Origin: Roseiarcus sp963809245
GTDB lineage: Bacteria > Pseudomonadota > Alphaproteobacteria > Rhizobiales > Beijerinckiaceae
Length of the DNA stretch: 64,000 bases
Assembly: GCA_963809245.1 (NCBI GenBank)
Contig: CAWEIU010000001.1
Location: forward strand, 372,001 to 436,000
Reading direction: 5' to 3'
The notes below the pieces were generated by a model. It made no database searches, had not been told where the DNA came from, and saw only the letters and a program-made list of their open reading frames with translations. Shown here in pieces: positions 60,906 to 64,000 of the stretch; the first letter of the stretch is position 1; each line of letters starts with the position of its first letter. Made by a program: the position numbers and the translations under genes.

Positions 60906-61220
60906 ATGCAACGCTACGCATTCAAGATGTTTCTCGAACCGGGCCGCGCTGCGGAATATCGCGCGCGCCACGACGCCATTTGGCCCGAGCTCGCAGCGCT
61001 GCTGCGATATTCGGGGATCTACAACTATTCCATCCACCTCGACGCCGAGACGGGCGTTCTGTTCGCCTATCTCGAACGGCGCGAGGATCACACGATGGAC
61101 GCGCTGCCGACCCATCCGGTGATGCGCCGGTGGTGGGAGCACATGAAGGACATCATGCGCACGCAACCGGACGGCTCGCCGGTCGCCGTTCCGCTCGAGG
61201 AAATGTTTCATCTCAACTAG
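60906..61220 (+). CDS. rhaM: L-rhamnose mutarotase
   Basis: This 104-residue protein interconverts alpha and beta L-rhamnose. The family sequence is complete: YAFKMFLEPGRAAEYRARHD, IWPELAALLRYSGIYNYSIH with the active His/Tyr, and PVMRRWWEHMKDIMRTQPDG. It is called rhaU in the rhizobial nomenclature and rhaM in enterobacteria. The ATG at 60906 follows CGGCGAGCT without a strong ribosome site; the reading frame itself begins further upstream, but the conserved protein starts here. rhaK follows after 25 nt. Confidence 0.95.
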   Translation: MQRYAFKMFLEPGRAAEYRARHDAIWPELAALLRYSGIYNYSIHLDAETGVLFAYLERREDHTMDALPTHPVMRRWWEHMKDIMRTQPDGSPVAVPLEEMFHLN

Positions 61221-61245
61221 CCGGACGCCTGGGGAGAATGCGCGC

Positions 61246-62610
61246 ATGGACGGCGCGGTCGCGGTGCTCGACGTCGGCAAGACCAATGTCAAACTGGCGC
61301 TGTTCGCGCCGGACGGCGCGCTTCTCTGGGAACGGTCGACTCCAAATGGCGTGCGCCCTGGGCCGCCTTATCCGCACGCGGACGTCGACGCGATCTGGCG
61401 CTTCCTCATTGAGGCGCTGCGCGAAGCCAACCGCGCGCATCGCGTTTCGGCCATCGTTGCGACGACGCACGGCTGTGCGGGCGCGCTGGTCGACGAGGCG
61501 GGGCTTGTCTTGCCGGTGCTCGATTACGAATATTCGCTCGACGACATCGAGCCGTCATACGCGCCGCTGCGCCCGCCCTATGCCGAGACGCTTTCGCCGA
61601 AGCTGCCGGGCGGCCTCAATCTCGGCAAGCAGATCGCGTGGCAAAAGGCGCGGTTTCCGGACACGTTCGCGCGGGCGACCCAATTCCTGACCTATCCGCA
61701 GTATTGGGCTTGGCGGCTCAGCGGGGTCGCCGCGTCCGAGGCCACGATGCTCGGCGCGCACACGGAGATGTGGGAGCCGCTTTCCGGGCGATTTTCGAGC
61801 GTCGCCTGTTCGCTCGACCTGCCGCGTCTGATGCCGCCGCTTCAGCCCGCTTGGCGCAGCCTCGGCCCGGTGCGCGCGGAGGTCGCCGAAGCGACGGGCG
61901 CGGCGCCGACGACGCGGGTCCTCAACGGCGTTCACGATTCCAACGCCTCGCTCTTGCCGCATCTCGCATCCCGGCGCCCGCCGTTTACGATCGTTTCGAC
62001 CGGGACATGGGTGATCCTGATGGCGGTCGGCCTAGGCGTCGAAAGACTTCGCGCCGAGGACGACATGCTCGCCAACGTCGATGTCGAGGGAAGGCCGACC
62101 GCCTGCGCACGTTTCATGGGCGGGCGCGAATATTCCGCGATCGTCGGGGACAGCCGCGGCGCGCTCGATCGCGCCGCCCTCGAGCGTGTGATCGCGCACG
62201 GCGCCTTGGCGCTGCCGTGCTTCGCGCCGCAAGGCGGCCCCTTCGCAGCGCGGCGCGGCGAAATTCGCGGCGAGGTGGCGACTTCGGACCGTCCGGCGCT
62301 TGCGACACTCTATGTCGCCCTGATGACCGATCTGATGTTGACGCGCCTCGGCGCCGAGGCCGGCGACCTGATCGTCGAGGGCGGCTTCGTCGCCAACCCC
62401 GCCTTCGGTCCGCTGCTCGCGGCTCTGCGTCCGCGCCAGCGCGTTTTTGCCGGGAGCGACGCGGCCGGCGCGGCGCGCGGCGCGGCGTTGCTCGCGCGAT
62501 GGCCGCCCGAGCGCGGCCCGGCGCCCGACCAGATCGCTGTTGCACCCGCCGAAATTGCAGGCCTTCACGCCTACCGCGACGCCTGGACGCAGGCGCTCGC
62601 CGAGAATTGA
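61246..62610 (+). CDS. rhaK: Rhamnulokinase-type FGGY carbohydrate kinase
   Basis: This 454-residue FGGY-family sugar kinase begins VAVLDVGKTNVKLALFAPDG (phosphate 1 motif). GVHDSNASLLPHL and TIVSTGTWVILMAVGLGVE hold the substrate and phosphate 2 regions, and DLIVEGGFVANPAFGPLL the adenosine region. It phosphorylates rhamnulose in the pathway RhaM, RhaI, RhaK, RhaD. In R. leguminosarum the kinase is also needed for transport by the RhaSTPQ importer, and the same gene set here makes that coupling possible. It is the last gene of the rightward operon. Confidence 0.92.
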   Translation: MDGAVAVLDVGKTNVKLALFAPDGALLWERSTPNGVRPGPPYPHADVDAIWRFLIEALREANRAHRVSAIVATTHGCAGALVDEAGLVLPVLDYEYSLDDIEPSYAPLRPPYAETLSPKLPGGLNLGKQIAWQKARFPDTFARATQFLTYPQYWAWRLSGVAASEATMLGAHTEMWEPLSGRFSSVACSLDLPRLMPPLQPAWRSLGPVRAEVAEATGAAPTTRVLNGVHDSNASLLPHLASRRPPFTIVSTGTWVILMAVGLGVERLRAEDDMLANVDVEGRPTACARFMGGREYSAIVGDSRGALDRAALERVIAHGALALPCFAPQGGPFAARRGEIRGEVATSDRPALATLYVALMTDLMLTRLGAEAGDLIVEGGFVANPAFGPLLAALRPRQRVFAGSDAAGAARGAALLARWPPERGPAPDQIAVAPAEIAGLHAYRDAWTQALAEN

Positions 62611-62707
62611 AGCCCGCGGCCACTAAAAATGTGCGACTGCAACGCGCCGTCATGCGCGCGTCGCGCGAGTCGCGGAAGCTGTCGAGGCCCGCGGGGAGGA
62701 AATGGAT

Positions 62708-64000
62708 TGCGCGCTCTTGCCTTGGCGTTTTCGCCTCGCTTCATCGCTCTGACGGTTTCCAGCCTCTTCGCCGTCGCGTTTGCGGTGGGGCTCGCCTCGG
62801 TCTCCGGCGCAAACGTCCCGTTTGGGCTCGGCCTCGCCTTGTTCGGGGCGCTGACGGCGCTCGGCGTGCATGATCTCGTCCAGCGCCGGCACGCCGTGCT
62901 GCGCAACTATCCGATTTCCGCCCATCTGCGTTTCCTGCTCGAAGACATGCGCCCGGAGATGCGCCAGTACTTCTTCGAGAGCGAGACGGACGGCCTTCCG
63001 TTTTCCCGCAACCAGCGGGCCATCATCTATCAGCGCGCTAAGATGGCGCTCGACAAGCGTCCGTTCGGCACGCAACTCAACGTCTATGCCCCGGGCTACG
63101 AATGGCTGCGGCACTCGATCGCGCCCAAACCGGTTGCAACGGATCCGTTTCGCGTCCCCGTCGGCGGGCCGGACTGCGCACGGCCTTATTCGCTTTCGCT
63201 ATTCAATATCTCTGCGATGAGCTTCGGCGCTCTGAGCGCGAACGCCATTCGCGCTCTCAACAAGGGCGCGGCGCTCGGCGGCTTCGCGCACGACACAGGA
63301 GAGGGCGGCTACAGCCCCTATCACCGCCAAGGCGGCGGCGACGTCATCTGGGAGATCGGCTCGGGTTATTTCGGCTGCCGGCGGCCCGATGGCGCGTTCG
63401 CGCCGGACGAATTCGCCGCGGCCGCCGCCAACGATCAGATCAAGATGATCGAGATCAAACTCAGCCAGGGCGCAAAGCCGGGCCACGGCGGAGTCCTTCC
63501 CGGCGCGAAGGTGACCGCGGAGATCGCCGCGATTCGCGGCGTCGAGGCCGGCAAGGACTGCGTGTCGCCCGCCAGCCACGGCGCGTTCTCGACCCCAATC
63601 GAAATGATGACGTTCGTCGGGCGGTTGCGCGAGCTGTCGGGCGGCAAGCCGATCGGCTTCAAGCTCTGCGTCGGCCACCCCTGGGAATTCCTCGCCATTT
63701 GCAAGGCGATGATCGAGACGAACATTCGGCCCGACTTCATCGTCGTCGACGGCAAGGAGGGCGGCACGGGCGCCGCGCCGCTGGAGTTCACCGATCGGCT
63801 GGGAATGCCGATGCGGGAGGGGCTGGTCTTCGTGCGCAATGCGCTGGTCGGCGCGGGGCTGCGCGACACGATCCGCATCGGCGTCTCGGGCAAGATCGCC
63901 AACGCCTTCGACATGGCTTGCGCGATGGCGCTCGGCGCCGACTGGTGCAACGCCGGGCGCGGCTTCATGTTCTCGCTGGGATGCATCCAATCCCTGAGCT
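62708..64000 (+). CDS. FMN-binding glutamate synthase family protein (3' end off window)
   Basis: 431 codons are open to the right edge. Two N-terminal hydrophobic helices (FIALTVSSLFAVAFAVGLAS, FGLGLALFGALTALGV) precede a GltB-type FMN-binding barrel: FNISAMSFGALSANAIRALN, HDTGEGGYSPYHRQGGGDVI, KLSQGAKPGHGG and VDGKEGGTGAAPLEF. Stand-alone members of this family are membrane-linked proteins of uncertain role, not true glutamate synthases. The start is a TTG at 62708 with GGGAGG seven bases upstream; no ATG or GTG fits the conserved N-terminus. Confidence in the family is high and in the function low. Confidence 0.88.

Noticed and set aside
1..64000. CRISPR arrays, prophage modules, rRNA genes and replication origins
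   Set aside because: No regularly spaced repeats, phage structural genes, ribosomal RNA stretches or DnaA-box clusters were noticed anywhere in the window.

Overview
The window looks like chromosomal DNA of a GC-rich alphaproteobacterium, most likely of the Hyphomicrobiales (Rhizobiales). Pointers are the rhizobial-type divergent rhamnose locus (rhaDI / rhaR-TPQSMK), a NadQ-type regulator in front of nadABC, an Omp25-like 24-30 kDa outer-membrane beta-barrel, the trxB-lysR pair, and a PimC/PimD-type acyl-CoA dehydrogenase pair. No phage, conjugation genes, CRISPR array or complete insertion sequence is seen. Genes are dense, on both strands, with many 1-8 nt overlaps inside operons.

Layout. 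1-3 kb: 3'-truncated transglutaminase/DUF2126 protein, then tRNA-Trp. 3.2-11 kb: two divergent gene sets, leftward livG-livF-livH-livM and an aldo/keto reductase-RidA fusion, rightward a TIGR04076 protein, a second aldo/keto reductase and the ABC solute-binding protein. Together they look like one uptake and catabolic system of unknown substrate. 11-16 kb: GntR/FCD regulator divergent from a shikimate-to-protocatechuate operon (QuiC-type dehydroshikimate dehydratase, shikimate dehydrogenase, MHS-family permease). 16-19 kb: a quinone-oxidoreductase-like protein and two tandem degenerate receiver proteins. 19.5-21.4 kb: secE-nusG, followed by msrP instead of the usual rplK. 21.4-25 kb: a 224-bp MITE-like element, lysR, trxB, an outer-membrane protein and its terminator.

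25-39.5 kb is a housekeeping and accessory mix: EamA exporter, choline-sulfatase with a frameshifted binding-protein gene and an aminotransferase, cobU, a frameshifted YgjP-type metalloprotease gene, hydrolase, GNATs, pirin, psuK-psuG, metallophosphoesterase and Nudix genes. 39.5-43.9 kb is nadQ-nadABC with two tandem palindromic operators in front of nadA. 43.9-49.6 kb carries a CoA-transferase, a desaturase, a PhnD-like protein and pimCD-like dehydrogenases, followed by nagK-nagA. 51.7-62.6 kb is a complete L-rhamnose uptake and degradation locus. The window ends inside an FMN-binding glutamate-synthase-family gene.

Two genes (27838-28948 and 31526-32282) each carry a single frameshift in otherwise intact coding sequence. 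Either they are young pseudogenes or the assembly has base errors there. Starts were chosen by family N-terminus, Shine-Dalgarno match and operon overlap. All functions are read from motifs and context, without database searches.
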